Shown here: positions 11,270-23,475 of the stretch, one piece after another
Layout: each line of letters opens with the position of its first letter
Position numbering within the stretch: position 1 is the stretch's first letter
From: Neckera pumila
Lineage: Eukaryota; Streptophyta; Bryopsida; Hypnales; Neckeraceae
Length of the DNA stretch: 64,000 bases
Reading direction: 5' to 3'
NCBI GenBank assembly: GCA_963969595.1
Contig: OZ018408.1
Span: forward strand, 29,388,108 to 29,452,107
The notes under the pieces: model-generated
What the model was told of the DNA's origin: nothing
The model's database searches: none
Seen by the model: only the letters and a program-made list of their open reading frames with translations
Program-made: the position numbers and the translations under genes

Positions 11270-11986
11270 AGGAGTTTCTTTGAACTGTGGCCTGCAATTT
11301 CAGATGACTTTGACAGCCATTTGTAGATTTTATTTGCACTATACACCATTGGGTTCAAAAAATATATGTTGAACATTTGAGTTGAGAGTTGTAGAAAAAA
11401 AATTCAGGATGTCAAAACTTGAATTTTTCATATAAAAAAATTGTTAAGTAGAAGTAGGTCCAAAATTGAATGAAACACTAAATCGTTAATAGCTCTTAGG
11501 TGGAATTAGAACACTATAATTCCAACGGTGGGATTGTTCTTGCAAACAAACTTAACCTTTTCAAAAAAAATAATTGAATTTTTTGGAAAATTGCATTAAA
11601 AAATGAATTCTATAAGTTGTTTCTAAGAAGATGCTTAGATTGCCCAAAAAACAAGATTGTCTATAACTTTCTCATTCTAATTGTCCAAATAGTATGAATC
11701 AAAGCTTGAAATTTAGAAAAAAAATGTTCTTTGAGAAGAAAAATTAAAATTAAAATTCAATCTTTTACAGTTTGTTTTTTCTGCCCGACAATTTGCTTTT
11801 TGACTTTAGGTGGCATAACTTTTGCTCCCAAGCACTGATTGAAAGTAAAATTATATTCTTAAAAAGATAATGTAATGCCCTATCTTCAAAAAAAAGTTTC
11901 AAAAAACCAAGCCAAATTTCAGGGCACACGAGCTTGCTCCAAATACCAAGTGTCCCCCAAGGGGACTTTGGGCCTTTAGGGGTTAA
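11270..11986 (-). mobile_element. Family A TTAA element, truncated at its GTCCCAAGG end
   Basis: Its right end, read on the other strand, is TTAACCCCTAAAGGCCCAAA followed by the GTCC...GGAC stem. The inside matches other A copies (TTTGAACTGTGGCCTGCAAT at the left edge). The other terminus is absent; about 200 bp are missing. Confidence 0.75.
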
Positions 11987-12586
11987 TAGCATTGTAGAGG
12001 TGGCAACTTCACAAATGGTCCATTTTAGGTTTGCTTTCTATTGATTTAATTTCTTGTTTGTGACATGTCATGATACTACTAGTGTCATTTCTCCATGTGC
12101 ATCAAATGGATTTTGGCTACATGTTTGATACTATTACCACCCTACACCTTGCATCTTTGAAAATTTGTAACTAATTCACAATGCATCCACAAATTATGGA
12201 ACCACTTGCATTTTGATTCACAGTCCTTCACCTAAGTATATACAAAAATTGTTATTTCTTTTCTTTAGTATAGTGGTCATGTCACAGAGCCTATCTGTGC
12301 AATTTTAGGTGTAGTTACCTCAGAGATGGGCAATGTTTTTTGGGGATTTGAAATGTCACTGAATTTTTATTTTTTTTGGTTTTTGTGCCCTGTGAATTCT
12401 TTCAAAGGCCATGACCATAGCAATAGATAATTGACTTGTGTTGCTTTTTGAAAAGTAAAATAATATGTTTCAAAAACTACTACTGACCTATGACATAGTT
12501 GAGAGACCTATTAAGCAAAAGCACACTACACTTGTAGTTATGTTTCTTAAAGTCCCCCAAAAGTCAACAACTTACATGGGATTTTT

Positions 12587-13541
12587 TTAACCCCTAAAGT
12601 TCTATGACTATGTTTTTACTAAAAATGCTCAAAAACTTCTATTTTTAGAACAAATATCAAATTTTTGAAAAAAAACTCTTTTGAAATATGTAACCATAGG
12701 ATCTTGTAGTATGTTGACATGAAAATATGTGGTAAAAATTTCAGAAATTTCCACCCCGTGGATTGCAAGATATAAGCACTCAAATTCATTGAAATCATTT
12801 TTTTGACCCTATAATTAAGAGGGCAGCTTCACTTTACAAGCTCAATTTTCTATGAAAAAATGTCCAAAATGGTGGTGCTTCTTTGGATTCTTTTTCCTAG
12901 ACAAGTTGGCCACATGCTTCAAAATTTTCATATCATTTTATCATTTGGAATTGTACAAGATGTAGGGAAAAAAAAGAGTTTAGAGAAGTAGAGAGAAGTA
13001 GAGAATGATTCAAAAGACTAAATTGTTAAGAAATTAATTATGGGATTGAAAAATGCCAATCCCAATAGTTGCAATGTTGCATTAAACAATCAACATCCTC
13101 TGATTTTTATTTTTTCAAAACATATTGAAAATTGAGTAAGATAAAGGACTTCCAAGTTTGTTCAGAGTAGAGAATCCATAACTACCTGCAAACAAAAAAT
13201 CCTCATAACTTTTGGCTCATTGATCAAAATGGAATGATTCAAAGCTTTCCACATATATATAACTCTAGAAATTCAATTTCAAATTTTTATTTTTGAAAAA
13301 AGTGATTATATTTATCTGCTCGGGAATGCCTGAGTTGGGAAACAAACTACATATCATGCAATAACCTTTTTACTATGTAGTCAAAAATTATGAAAATTGT
13401 TGGCCTTAAAGTTCTTCCTTGTCTCCACCTTCTATTAAAATTTGGGCCAAAAATATGGAAATCTCTAGTCACACGTACCTGCCCAAAATTTCTATGTTGC
13501 CAAAAAATGCATGATATGTTGCATGGTCCTTTAGGGGTTAA
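12587..13541 (-). mobile_element. Family C TTAA element, complete (955 bp)
   Basis: It starts TTAACCCCTAAAGTTCTATG and ends, on the other strand, TTAACCCCTAAAGGACCATG. The two ends agree for the first 13 bases. It carries the shared block TAACCATAGGATCTTGTAGT. No coding frame. Confidence 0.88.
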
Positions 13542-14662
13542 AGTGATACAATCTTCAAGAAAAACATTCACATTCCTTTACGTTGGAGCAGTGTTTTTTT
13601 TGGATTTTTGGAGCAATAATTATGTGGCCTTTCTTTCAAGAAGGTAATGATTTTCCTGGCTCCTTCAATTTGGAGGCTTAAATTGAAAGAGGTCAATTTT
13701 GAGTATGCAGTTTTAATTTTTGTCTGCAATTTTTGTATGCACGAGGTTTAGGAAACATTGTGGCAATAGTATGCAAGGCCATGATTACAGTTTGGCATTT
13801 TTAAACACATTTGTTTCCTTTTTCTTCCATCGGAATGAAGTTGCCCATTTTTTTTTGAAGTAATGGGATATTAAATTGCCTTAAAAAAAACACGGCATTG
13901 AAGGAAGTTCCATACAATGACCTTCATGTAGAATATATCACTCAAAAATCCTACTTTGCTAGTACCTTTATGGCCAAACAATCTCGTGATTTTATACTGA
14001 GCATGAATATACCAACAAAGAAGACCATTCATATTCTTGGATTTTGGAGGAAATAACCTCGTTTCTAAAAGCCAAGAATACAAGTAGTCTTCCTAAAAGA
14101 TGTATTTTCAAAAACAAAAATAATACAAGCAACTATAAATGGAATGCTTTTCACTAAGAAAATCTTTCAATATTCATTGAAAAGATGTAGTCCGCACCTA
14201 TTCTATCCCCCTCCCCCTTGCAAAAAAAAAACAGCCGTCAAATCTCATTAAAAAAAATAAAACCCCTCTCAAAGCCGTCAATCTTCTGCCACGGAATAAA
14301 AAACCGTAGTTGTTGATCATTGCTGCTGTTGATCTTGACCGTTTGTTTAGCTTAGGATTTGGAGCTCAATATCATCACCGTCTCTTAGCAAAGGTTGATT
14401 TGGACGGCATATTTTTTCCTATTTGTGTGTTGTGTTTGGGTTAGATTTTTATGTTTGGATTCTGTTTGCATCTATTGCGATCTTGAGAATTTGCGTAGGT
14501 CTGACAATTTTGTGGCAGATGGGTAGCATGTTTTGTTTGGACCCCTTTTGCAACGGGTATGCAAATTTTCTTCTCACATTGTTTTTGTTTTCTTCATTGG
14601 AAGTGATTGCATGACTTGTATCGAGGCAACTTAGCTTCTGTGGTTCCATTAGGTTTATGGTT

Positions 14663-15590
14663 TTAAACCTCTAAAGGTCCATTGTCCCTTGGGGAGACAA
14701 ATTGGATTTCGGGCTTGTATCTATAGGCTGAATTTTTGTCCTGATTTTTGACACTCTTTGTGAAGATAGAAAAAATGATTAGCTTTGTGGAAATATCATT
14801 TTTTTTGCAATCAGTGTCCAAGAACAAAAGTCATGCCCAAATCAGCTCAAAACAAAAGAGAGGGGCAACAAAAAAAATTCAAAAATTTAAATTTAAATTC
14901 TTTTCTTCTTCTCGTTGATTATATTTTCTCTATATGGAAAGCTTTGATTCATTCTATTTAGATTTGTTATGAGAAAGTTATAGACAATCTTGTCTTTTGG
15001 GCATTTAGAGCATCTTTTTTGAAAAAATATTTTGTAGAATTCATTTCTGAATGCAATTTCTACAATTTTTCAAGAAAAAAAGTTCTACATGGTTTACTTT
15101 GCTTTTAAAAACAATATCACCATTGGGATTAGTGCATTTTAGTTCCATTTTCGAAACATGAATAATTTAAATTCTCCTTCTATCTTGTACCTACTTTTAC
15201 TTAACAATTTTTTAAAGTATGAAAATTAACTTTTTTAACTTTTTTTGAATTTTTTGTTTCCTAGACTCTCAATTCAATTCTCCACCATAAAGATTTAAAG
15301 CTTAAAACTTTGTAGTACAAAAATTAAAGTTAAGAAGGTTCAATGTCAAATAATCTAGTCCCGCAATGTGGTGAAAACTTATTTTTTTCATTTTAAATGC
15401 AGATATCTTGCAATCTATGCAGTCAAAAATTCAAAAAAAAATTCCACACATTCTTATACTAATTAGATTTAAGATCCTATAGTTAGATGTGCAAAAAAAC
15501 AATTTTCATATATTTTTTTATTCTTTGCTATAGAAATGGCAATTTTGAGTGTTTCTTGGTAGAAAAAGGCTTTGGTCCTTTAGGAATTAA
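14663..15590 (+). mobile_element. Family A TTAA element, near complete (928 bp)
   Basis: The left end is TTAAACCTCTAAAGG with one extra A; the right end, other strand, is TTAATTCCTAAAGGACCAAA. Internal blocks match the A copies at 27025 and 57758, including AAGATCCTATAGTTAGATGT. Confidence 0.85.
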
Positions 15591-15644
15591 TGCCAGTCAA
15601 GATCAAAGTCCATGAGCTCCATACCAAGAACAAGAATAAGCTTC

Positions 15645-16286
15645 TTAACCTCTAAATGCCCGAGGCACCAAATTTTGGTGTCAAGAAAACTTTGAAGTTA
15701 AATAAAGCCTAATCAAATTGCTATTTTTAGTAGTTCATATTTTTGTAAAATTCTCTTTGAAGTCTAGTTTTAGCCTCAAAAATCCGATTTTGAAAAAGTT
15801 TGATTATAATTTTTCCATTCAAAATTTTGTGCAAAAGTACCCATTGCAATCTTGACTTTCTGTAGTGTTACGGGCTCTTGAAAGTGAACCTCAAATACAC
15901 TAGATCTTGGAAGAAAAATCACATTAGAAATTCATTTAAAAAACCGTAGAGTAGATTTTGAGAAGCCGTAAATTGATTGGATTATACATGTTAGGCCCTT
16001 TAACCTCATATTTTTTTGGTGACCAATTTTTTAGATGTGATATGCAAAAAGAGAATTGAAAGATTTTCATAGTCTTAACACCCTTATGGTCAAAGGTTAT
16101 AATCTTTCGACTCCTAAAAGATTTTGTTGTGTTTTCTTTTCCTACATGATCTCTAACATGTCTAGTTTGAATTTGTATGGTTACAATTCAAAAGAAATTG
16201 ACACAATTTATCAAAATGTTGGCTTTTTTTCAAATTAGAGCAAATTCCTAAAGGCTCAAAATAGGCCTTGGGCATTTAGGGGTTAA
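15645..16286 (+). mobile_element. Family B TTAA element, full-length reference copy (642 bp)
   Basis: The ends TTAACCTCTAAATGCCCGAG and TTAACCCCTAAATGCCCAAG (other strand) form the TIR. The interior is non-coding and includes AACACCCTTATGGTCAAAGG. Confidence 0.85.
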
Positions 16287-16429
16287 TCTAGTGCAAGGCT
16301 TTGTGAGTTATTCTCGTGGCTGGAATGTAGCTGGACGGTGTTGCTATGGTTTTAGGGTTTTGACTTGGTGGTTTTCATCGGGATACAATTGAAGGCTGAG
16401 CTCGCTGCTTTGAGGGTTGCCAAGGTCAC

Positions 16430-16695
16430 AGGAGGTGCCGCCTAACAAGTTGTCCCCGGATTTCTACTTCCTCGGACTGCGGAGGCATTCGTAAACCACT
16501 CCTGGTTCCCGTCCCGTTCAATCAACGGGAAGCTTCTGTGCCGTAATCCCCGATTACGCGGGTAAAATCGCGTAATCGGGGATTGCGGATTTTTCATCCG
16601 GCTCATCGTTTCATCCAATTTTATCTCCTCTTTCAGTCGTGATTTACGTCGGGCAATACCCTTATCGTTAGGCATTGCCCTATATGTTTTATATG
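16430..16695 (-). repeat. Family I repeat with nested palindromes, copy 1
   Basis: The minus strand matches 55508-55805: TATAGGGCAA, GTATTGCCCGACGTAAA, CGGATGAAAAATCCG, then the double palindrome at about 16540-16590. CGTAATCCCCGATTACG (7-3-7 palindrome) is followed about 10 bases later by its inverted partner CGCGTAATCGGGGATTGCGG. Both copies are unusually CpG-rich for this window. A shared short frame starts MPNDKGIARRK here and MPDNKCIAQRK in copy 2; it may be a coding relic. Confidence 0.65.
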
Positions 16696-16958
16696 CAAAT
16701 TGTTGGAATTGCGATACATTTCGCTACAACGAATATGTAGTGCATAATAAGTGGGTGTTGCATAGTCGAGTTTGTGAGGATTAGAGAAGACGAAGTGTGA
16801 ATTTGGCTCCTGAGAGTGAGTTTGACTTTTGTTTTGGGTTGTGAGCAATTTCATCTTCATTATGCTTTTCATTACATGGGATTTTACATAGAAGAAAATT
16901 AGCCTTCGTGGAAGAAATTAGATTTTTTATTTCTGTTTCTCTCGATGTTGTGGCATTA

Positions 16959-18148
16959 CATTCAGTAGCCTTCAGAGAGGCTGCCTTTCCCTCTCTGGAG
17001 TCCTCATTCCCAAAATTCATCCTTAGATAATTAATGTAAGCTTGAATACTAGAATAGTGCTGTTAAATTATGATATTTTCCATTTTCTTTTGTGAACTTT
17101 AGGACCAGACATACAAATCAACAAATGTATCTAGAAAAAGATGTTGGCAAAGAAACCAATATGTATGCATTACAACAATTTGCAATCAATAACATATTTT
17201 GTGATTTCAAATGAAAATACAACTCTATATATGACCATGGGGTGGTAGGAGGTAGAACAACCCATGTGGGATAAATAAACTGGAATTTGTAGTTCTCAAG
17301 CACATAGTTAAGTCAAAAACAAAGAAATGTGTTAAAAGTAGAATTCCAGAACTCATTTATGCATAGTAAAATAACTTTTTCAAAAAAAATTTGAACTAAA
17401 AAAAGTTGGTAAATGAAGACAAGTTTCACGTCCAAAAATCCGTTTGGAATTTTGAATCTCCAATCAAAAGTTATGAACAAATTTGAGAGAGGATTTTTCA
17501 AAATGTTAAAGAAAATGTTCATTCCAATCCCTCTCTCAAATTTTTTCATAACTTTTGATTGGAGATTCAAAATGCCACATGGATTTTTGGAAGTGAAACT
17601 CATCTTCATTTACCAACTTTTTTAGTTAAAATTTTTTTGTAAAAAGTTGTTTTACTATGCATAAATGAGGTCTAAAATTCTACTTTTAACACATTTCTTT
17701 GTTTTTGACTTAACTATGTTCTCGAGAACTACAAATTCTAGCTTATTTATCCCACATGGGTTGTTCTACCTCCTACCACCCCATGGGTATATGAAGAGCT
17801 TCTCTTTTCCCTTGAAAACACAAAACATGCATGACAATCACATCCAGGTGATGTAATTTAAGCAATGAGATAATTGATTTCTATAAATTGATTGCCATTT
17901 TGAATAAGTTTGCTATTTTATTTACAATTTTATTCAAAGGCTAATTTGCCATTGACCCCAATGTATAGCTGCGACCTTGTAACTGACCTAAGAATCCAGC
18001 TGAGTTCTAACAAATTTTGCCAAGTGTCCTTGTAGTTACTGATTTGGTGTGGAATATACCACACCATTTCATCCCTTGGATGAAATGATGTGGTATATTC
18101 TACATCATTCCATCTAGGGAAGGCAGTACCAGTGACTGCTACTGAATG
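16959..18148. mobile_element. Family H foldback element, copy 2 (1190 bp) with ~300-bp hairpin arms
   Basis: Ends CATTCAGTAGC and GCTACTGAATG are flanked by TTA (16956-16958 and 18149-18151). Arms at about 17191-17495 and 17535-17828 are near-perfect inverted repeats around a loop of about 40 bases. Mirror-image frames on both strands encode almost the same peptide (KNPxGILNLQSKVM), which only reflects the palindrome. A second small hairpin follows (TGTGGAATATACCAC and GTGGTATATTC region, about 18047-18105). Confidence 0.8.
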
Positions 18149-18162
18149 TTATGATTTGAGGG

Positions 18163-19694
18163 CATTAGAGGGCTGTTTCAAGCCCGTTCCCAATGCTGTC
18201 CCGAATCTGTAAACAATCGGTATAGGCTGTCAGAATTTTTTCAAAAGAAAGGACTTGTACTGGTACATCCCTGAATCAAGGCGTTATTTTGTCTAATTCC
18301 AATCAATCAGTTTCATGTCCTACTGATATTTTTAGCTTCAGTGATAAGATCAGAAAAGCTATTGTTCCTAATAAGCTTCAGTTCCCAATAAGCTTCAGCC
18401 TCGATACAGTCTTGATACAGATATGGCCAGAGATGTTTTATTTAGCTACGAATCATCTTTTTAGCACAGAGTATAAACATGCATAGCAATTTTTAGCACA
18501 TTCCCTATGACTCCTTTGAGAATCCATAGTTCCTTTTTGAACATATCTAGAGTATTACTGCACTATTATAGCATTCTTTCTCACAGATAGACTGTCAAGG
18601 CATATCTACAGTATACTTTTTCTAGACTAAAACGAGATGTATATCAAGGCATCCTCAAGTATTATGGAAAAAAGATACATCAAATACAATTCTGTAAACA
18701 TGTTTCCAAAGTAAAGTGGGAGGTAAGGGGCTTGAAGTGTTGTTTTTATCATAGCTCCAAGAGGTAGTGGACCTCACCTGTACTCGTCCCAATAACAAAA
18801 CAACCCAATGCAATGTTAGTGAGGTGTACGAGGTGTCTTCAGTCCACTTACACATGCTATAGTTTTCACAAAGAACTCAAATAAAAACACAAAAATCACC
18901 CCATATCATACTCAATCCCACAATAAAACATTTTCAACCTGGTTGCTGTTGGAACGCTGAGATGACGCCATTAGTATCGTTCAAGAAAACACCTTGGTAG
19001 AAGCAATATCAAGCAGCAACAAGCAGCAAAAACGCTAAACTTTGCCTTAGCCTCCACTCGTACAATCTCAGAGCTCTCCTGTAGTTACTGGAACTACCCT
19101 CCACGTTTGAGCTTCTAATCCTCACACAGTAAGTTATTTGCAATAGTCGCTTACTTTGGACTTTGCATTATTAGCCGGGTAGCCTCGAAGTCAAAGCATG
19201 GAACTGCTATGTAGTTACTATAGCCGCCCATCCTTTGTGAGTTTGAACCAAGCAACAAGGGCTCTGATTTTTTTGGATTTTCTCATTACTGTTTAATGAA
19301 AAGTTTACCCACTTGGCTGCTTATTAAGGAAGCATGTCCATAGGGTGGTACTTGTCCTATGGCATACTGTTTAATGTTAAAGTTTGGTCATCAACCTGCT
19401 TCAGCTTGTCACAGGCAGTGTTAAATCAGGCATAGTGTAGTAGGATTAGGTGTATCTCAAATTTAGTAATACATTATTTCTATATCAACAAATATATATT
19501 GGAAATCTTTATTTGAAATCATGCTCATAGGCATTAATTTTCACAGATCTCATTCTAAAACTTGGATAGAAAATCTGGAAAAAATAAAAAATAAATAAAT
19601 AAATAAATTTGTCAAAAATGACATGGCATTGTCTTGACCACATCAGCTCAGCAGCTTTCTTGCGGGCTCTTGGAGGCCTCAAATATTTTCTAAT
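18163..19694 (+). repeat. Family E repeat, copy 5, split by an insertion of about 1.3 kb
   Basis: The left half (18163 to about 18248) starts CATTAGAGGGCTGTTTCAAG and runs to GGCTGTCAGAATTTTTTC. The right half (about 19570-19694) resumes with the A-rich tract, TGACATGGCA, CCACATCAGC and the end TTTTCTAATG. In uninterrupted copies these halves are contiguous. Confidence 0.65.
18249..19569. mobile_element. Unclassified insertion within family E copy 5
   Basis: About 1.3 kb not present in other E copies. It is richer in G+C than neighbours. I could not find clear terminal repeats or a coding frame. AATCAGAGCCCTTG on the minus strand near 19255-19270 resembles a plant retrotransposon primer-binding site, so a decayed LTR element in minus orientation is possible. 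Confidence 0.35.
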
Positions 19695-19845
19695 GAATAT
19701 AACAATTCCTCAATTTTGACATTTTTGTCACTTTCCTAGTACTTTAATCCTCTACGTTCAGCAATCTATAGCAATCCGATTGTTTGATGTAATTTGGAAC
19801 TTTTCTTTTGTTTGAGTGGAAGGCCTCAAACTTGATTGAAGAGAT

Positions 19846-20766
19846 TTAATCCCTAAAGGACCATTGTCGGTTCGGCGGACATTTGGGATTTTGGGCAGGT
19901 ACCTGCGGGCTGAAATTTTGTCGTGATTTTTTGAAAATTTTTTTAAGATAGAAAAACTGATAAGCTTTGTGGGAATATAATTTTTTCACAATTGGTGCCC
20001 GGAAAAAAAATTATGACCAAATAAGCTCAAAACAGGGGACGACGGGCAATCCAGGCATAAAAAAAATGGACAAAAAATTTGAATTTTTTTTCTATGTATT
20101 TTTTTTCTCATAGATTATATTTTTGTTTATTTGAAAAGGTTTGATTCATTTCATTTGGATTTGTTATGAGAAAGTTATGAACATTCTTGTTTTGGGGGCA
20201 GTTAGAGCATCTTTTTGAAAAAAATAACTTCTAGGATGCAATTTTGAATGCAATTTTTCAAATGTTTCAGTTTTTGTTTTTTTGCATGGTTAATATTACT
20301 TGCAAGAACAATCTCACCATTGGAATTAGTGCATTTTAATTCCATCTCAAATATATGAATATTTTAGGTTTTCCTTCTATCTCTTAATTACTTCTACTTA
20401 ACAATTTTTTAAAGAATGATAATTAAGTTCTTTTGAATTTTTTTTTCCTAGACTCTCAACTCAATTTTATACTACAAAGGTTTAAAGTTCAAAACTCTGT
20501 AGAGCAGAAAAATTTAGTTAAAAATGTTCAAAGTCAAAAAATCTAGACGCTCAATGTGCTAAAAAACTATTTTTTTTTCACTTTAAATGCATAAATCTTG
20601 CAATCTGTGCGGTCAAAAATTCTGAAATTTGTTCCACACACTCTCATACTATTTAGGTGTAAGATCCTATGGCTAGATTTGAAAAATAAACATTTTTCAA
20701 ATTTTTTTACTTTTTGCTATAGAAATGGCAGTTTTAAATGTTTATTGGTAGAAAAAGGGCCTCGGA
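19846..20766 (+). mobile_element. Family A TTAA element, right terminus lost
   Basis: The left end is TTAATCCCTAAAGGACCATT. The interior matches other A copies up to GGTAGAAAAAGGGCC. The terminal TTTAGGGGTTAA is missing. Confidence 0.82.
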
Positions 20767-22240
20767 ACACCAAAACCAATACTTTCATGGAGGTCACTGA
20801 AAAATAAACTTTTGAATTAAACCAATCAATATTTAGACTAATTGAGGTGAAACACATTGGCGCTCTTGAACTATAAAATATTGACCAAGGATACATTTGA
20901 AAATCTACATTGTACAAATTTTCTTAGGTTGTTAGAGATGAAAAGAATATGTCAAGTTTTTGTACTACAAGATTTGATTTCTTTCATCAGTCAAAACAAG
21001 AATGTTTAGTTGATTAGGGATATAAAAATCATGAAGTTTTAAAACTTGTTTATATGTTCTTTGCCAAAAAAAATTTGATAAACAATTGTCAAAAAAAACT
21101 TTTCACCATGACATCTTTGTATTTTCATTTATTTTCTTAGATAATAATAATAATAATAAAAGTGTCCTTTTGGATTTTTTAAAACTTTATTATTGTTATT
21201 ATTATCATTATTATTATTATTACAAAAAAATGATTAGATTGATATGATATAATAAAATTCTTGTATTCATTCTTATGAGAATATATTATAATGCATAATC
21301 ATGACTTTAAATTATGTTGTTGAAGAAGGATAATGACCAATTTGGAAATTACCCATTTAGTAAATAAGTTCGTTCCAAGGGAGACTATCAGGTAGGAAAT
21401 CAATGCTAATGGGACTAATACCTAAAATAGGTAATATAATCCCAAAATAGAAGACTATGACCCAATTTGGAAAATCAATAATCACTCAATCTACAGCGGC
21501 ACCAAACAATCCAGGCAACAGACTTGTTCTCTTCAACTATTCCAATTTGGCACACAGACCAAATTTGAGATAATCACAATTCAATCATATAGTTTCATAC
21601 ACACAAAGTTTTAACAATTCAAGAACACATCACAATCAATCACAATCACAATTTTCAAAGACATAACAACTCATACACGCATCCAATTTAGGCAACTTAT
21701 CTTCCACTTCAATTGATCACAACAAAATTACAAAACAGCCTATTCGGAGGTTGGACTCGCCCTCGCTTCTCTGGCAGTGGGTCAGTAAATAAACATTCAC
21801 AACCACCTAAATACCAACTCCGCACCGCTTCAATCCAACCGATGACAAACCTTGGCACCATTTAACATCCTAATAGGAAGACACCCTACTTGGGATCTAA
21901 ACTAGTTACTTACTACAGCTTGGTTCAAAATACTCACTTAAATTCCAAATTGGCACAACACTACAACTCTAGTTGGTTAACTACTAAATTTAGACTTCAA
22001 AATCATCAATTTGACAATGCAAAAAATTACTACTAGAATTTTGTACGTTCTACATATGTCTTTTTCAAAAATAAACCCTCTTTATGCATGAATACCAACT
22101 ACATAACAATAATAGAAACACAAATATTATTCATTTGTAATTTACTTCAACAAAAAAAATTTAGAATTTATTTAAACTTTAATATAGAATAAATAATATT
22201 TTGTGACAATTTTAAAATTTTAAAACAACCAATTTGTACA
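20767..22240. other. No gene recognised; contains an ATA/TAT inverted microsatellite
   Basis: The only structure seen is (ATA)n at about 21138-21160, facing (ATT)n at about 21188-21222, which can pair as a hairpin. The rest is AT-rich with no recognised family. Confidence 0.45.
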
Positions 22241-22688
22241 TTACCCCACCCCCCCTCCAAAAGACCAAGTGTTTTAATTTTGAAGAACGGATGAACACAA
22301 ACACATCCTAAGCACATAAACATGCATTTTTTCATCTGCAATTTCTCTGAAGATTCTTGTGTTAATTTTTTAAATATAGGTTATGCTTTACAAGATTTTA
22401 CTTTACAAATATTCTATAATTCAAAAGATACTAGTAGGTTTGACTTCAGAATATAGATTTTTTAGTTCAAAAAATAACTTGAATAAAAATAAAATAAAAA
22501 TCTTCAAAAATCATTAAAATTAAATCATTAAACTATAATATTTTGAATTTAGACTAGAAAATTTCTTGTTAACAATCTCAAATATTCATTCTACAATTAA
22601 TTTTAGAGAAACTTTTAAGTATTATTGAAAAATATTGATTTATGCACTAATTGGTCTAATTGTATGAATCTATTCTATGGATTATATT

Positions 22689-22976
22689 CATTAGATGACA
22701 TTTGAGGCCTTTAAAAGACTGCAAGTTATCTTGCATTTCCAAATTGCAGAAATGCAAGATAATTGTTGGCTGATGTGGTCGAAATCGTGCTACGTCATTT
22801 TTCGGAAAAAATAAAAAATAAAATAAATTTTTTTGCTTAAAATGATATTTGGAGGAAATAAAATTGAAAAAATTGAAAAAAAAAATTCTGACAGTGTAAC
22901 GGCTATTCACAGAATTAGGCTAGATTTGAGAATAGGCCTGAAACAAACCTCCAATGCCCTCAAACGTCATCTATTA
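22689..22976 (-). repeat. Family E repeat, copy 6, inside a D element
   Basis: Left CATTAGATGACATTTGAGG and right CCTCAAACGTCATCTA form inverted ends of about 16 bp. The core is GCTGATGTGGTCGAAATCGT with CTACGTCATTTTT. Confidence 0.8.
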
Positions 22977-23052
22977 AAACAACAAACTATTGTTGAAGAA
23001 CCATCATTAAATTAAAGTTCATTATTCTAAGTTGCATTTTAGAATATACTAG

Positions 23053-23428
23053 TGTGACCCTGTGCCGTTGGCCCAATTTTCATCTACTCCCGGTTCCACT
23101 CGTGGTTCTACTTCTGATTCTACTCCCAGTTCTACTCCCGGTTCCACTCCCAGTACCAAGAACGCCACCAAAATCAAAGTAAAAGTAATTTTCTAATTTT
23201 TTAATCAATAAATACTTTGAAATTCAATAACTTTTGCACCACCGCTCCAAGCGCCACAAAACCAAGCCGGTGCACCCCTCCTCGGCAAGAGCTTTCCGAC
23301 GGTACCAAGCACGCGGCCGGGGGACGCACGGTCAAGAAGTTGTCCACGCTACAAACAAAACAAAACAAAACAAAACAAAACAAACAAATAAATAAACAAA
23401 AAAACAGCCTCAATTAAGGTATTGATGT
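23053..23428 (+). repeat. Family J repeat, copy 2
   Basis: It shares with 2190-2810 the segments TTTGAAATTCAATAAC, CCGGTGCACCCC, AAGAGCTTTCCGACGG, an (AAAC)n tract and TTAAGGTAT. It starts with a 12-bp minisatellite and lies within a family D element. Confidence 0.6.
23083..23154 (+). repeat. 12-bp minisatellite, six units
   Basis: Six consecutive 12-mers with consensus TCTACTCCCGGT; variants include TCCACTCGTGGT and TCTACTTCTGAT. Confidence 0.9.
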
Positions 23429-23475
23429 TCACAATTTTAGAAATCTGGACTAAACCTTGGTTCTTTAGGGATTAA

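Larger units (their letters stand above)
22241..23475 (+). mobile_element. Family D TTAA element interrupted by an E and a J repeat
   Basis: The degraded start TTACCCCACCCCCCCTCC is followed by GACCAAGTGTTTTAATTTTGA; the right end is CTTGGTTCTTTAGGGATTAA. It matches the intact copy at 49314. E copy 6 (22689-22976) and J copy 2 (about 23053-23428) interrupt it, and the D sequence resumes with ACAATTTTAGAAATCTGGAC. Confidence 0.7.

Noticed and set aside
17313..17625. Two near-identical peptides on opposite strands (KNPxGILNLQSKVM)
   Set aside because: They result from the family H palindrome; there is no start context or family similarity.
18289..18486. 65-codon frame that looked Copia-like at first reading
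   Set aside because: The resemblance needs a frame shift and no catalytic motif is visible, so it is left as an unclassified insertion.
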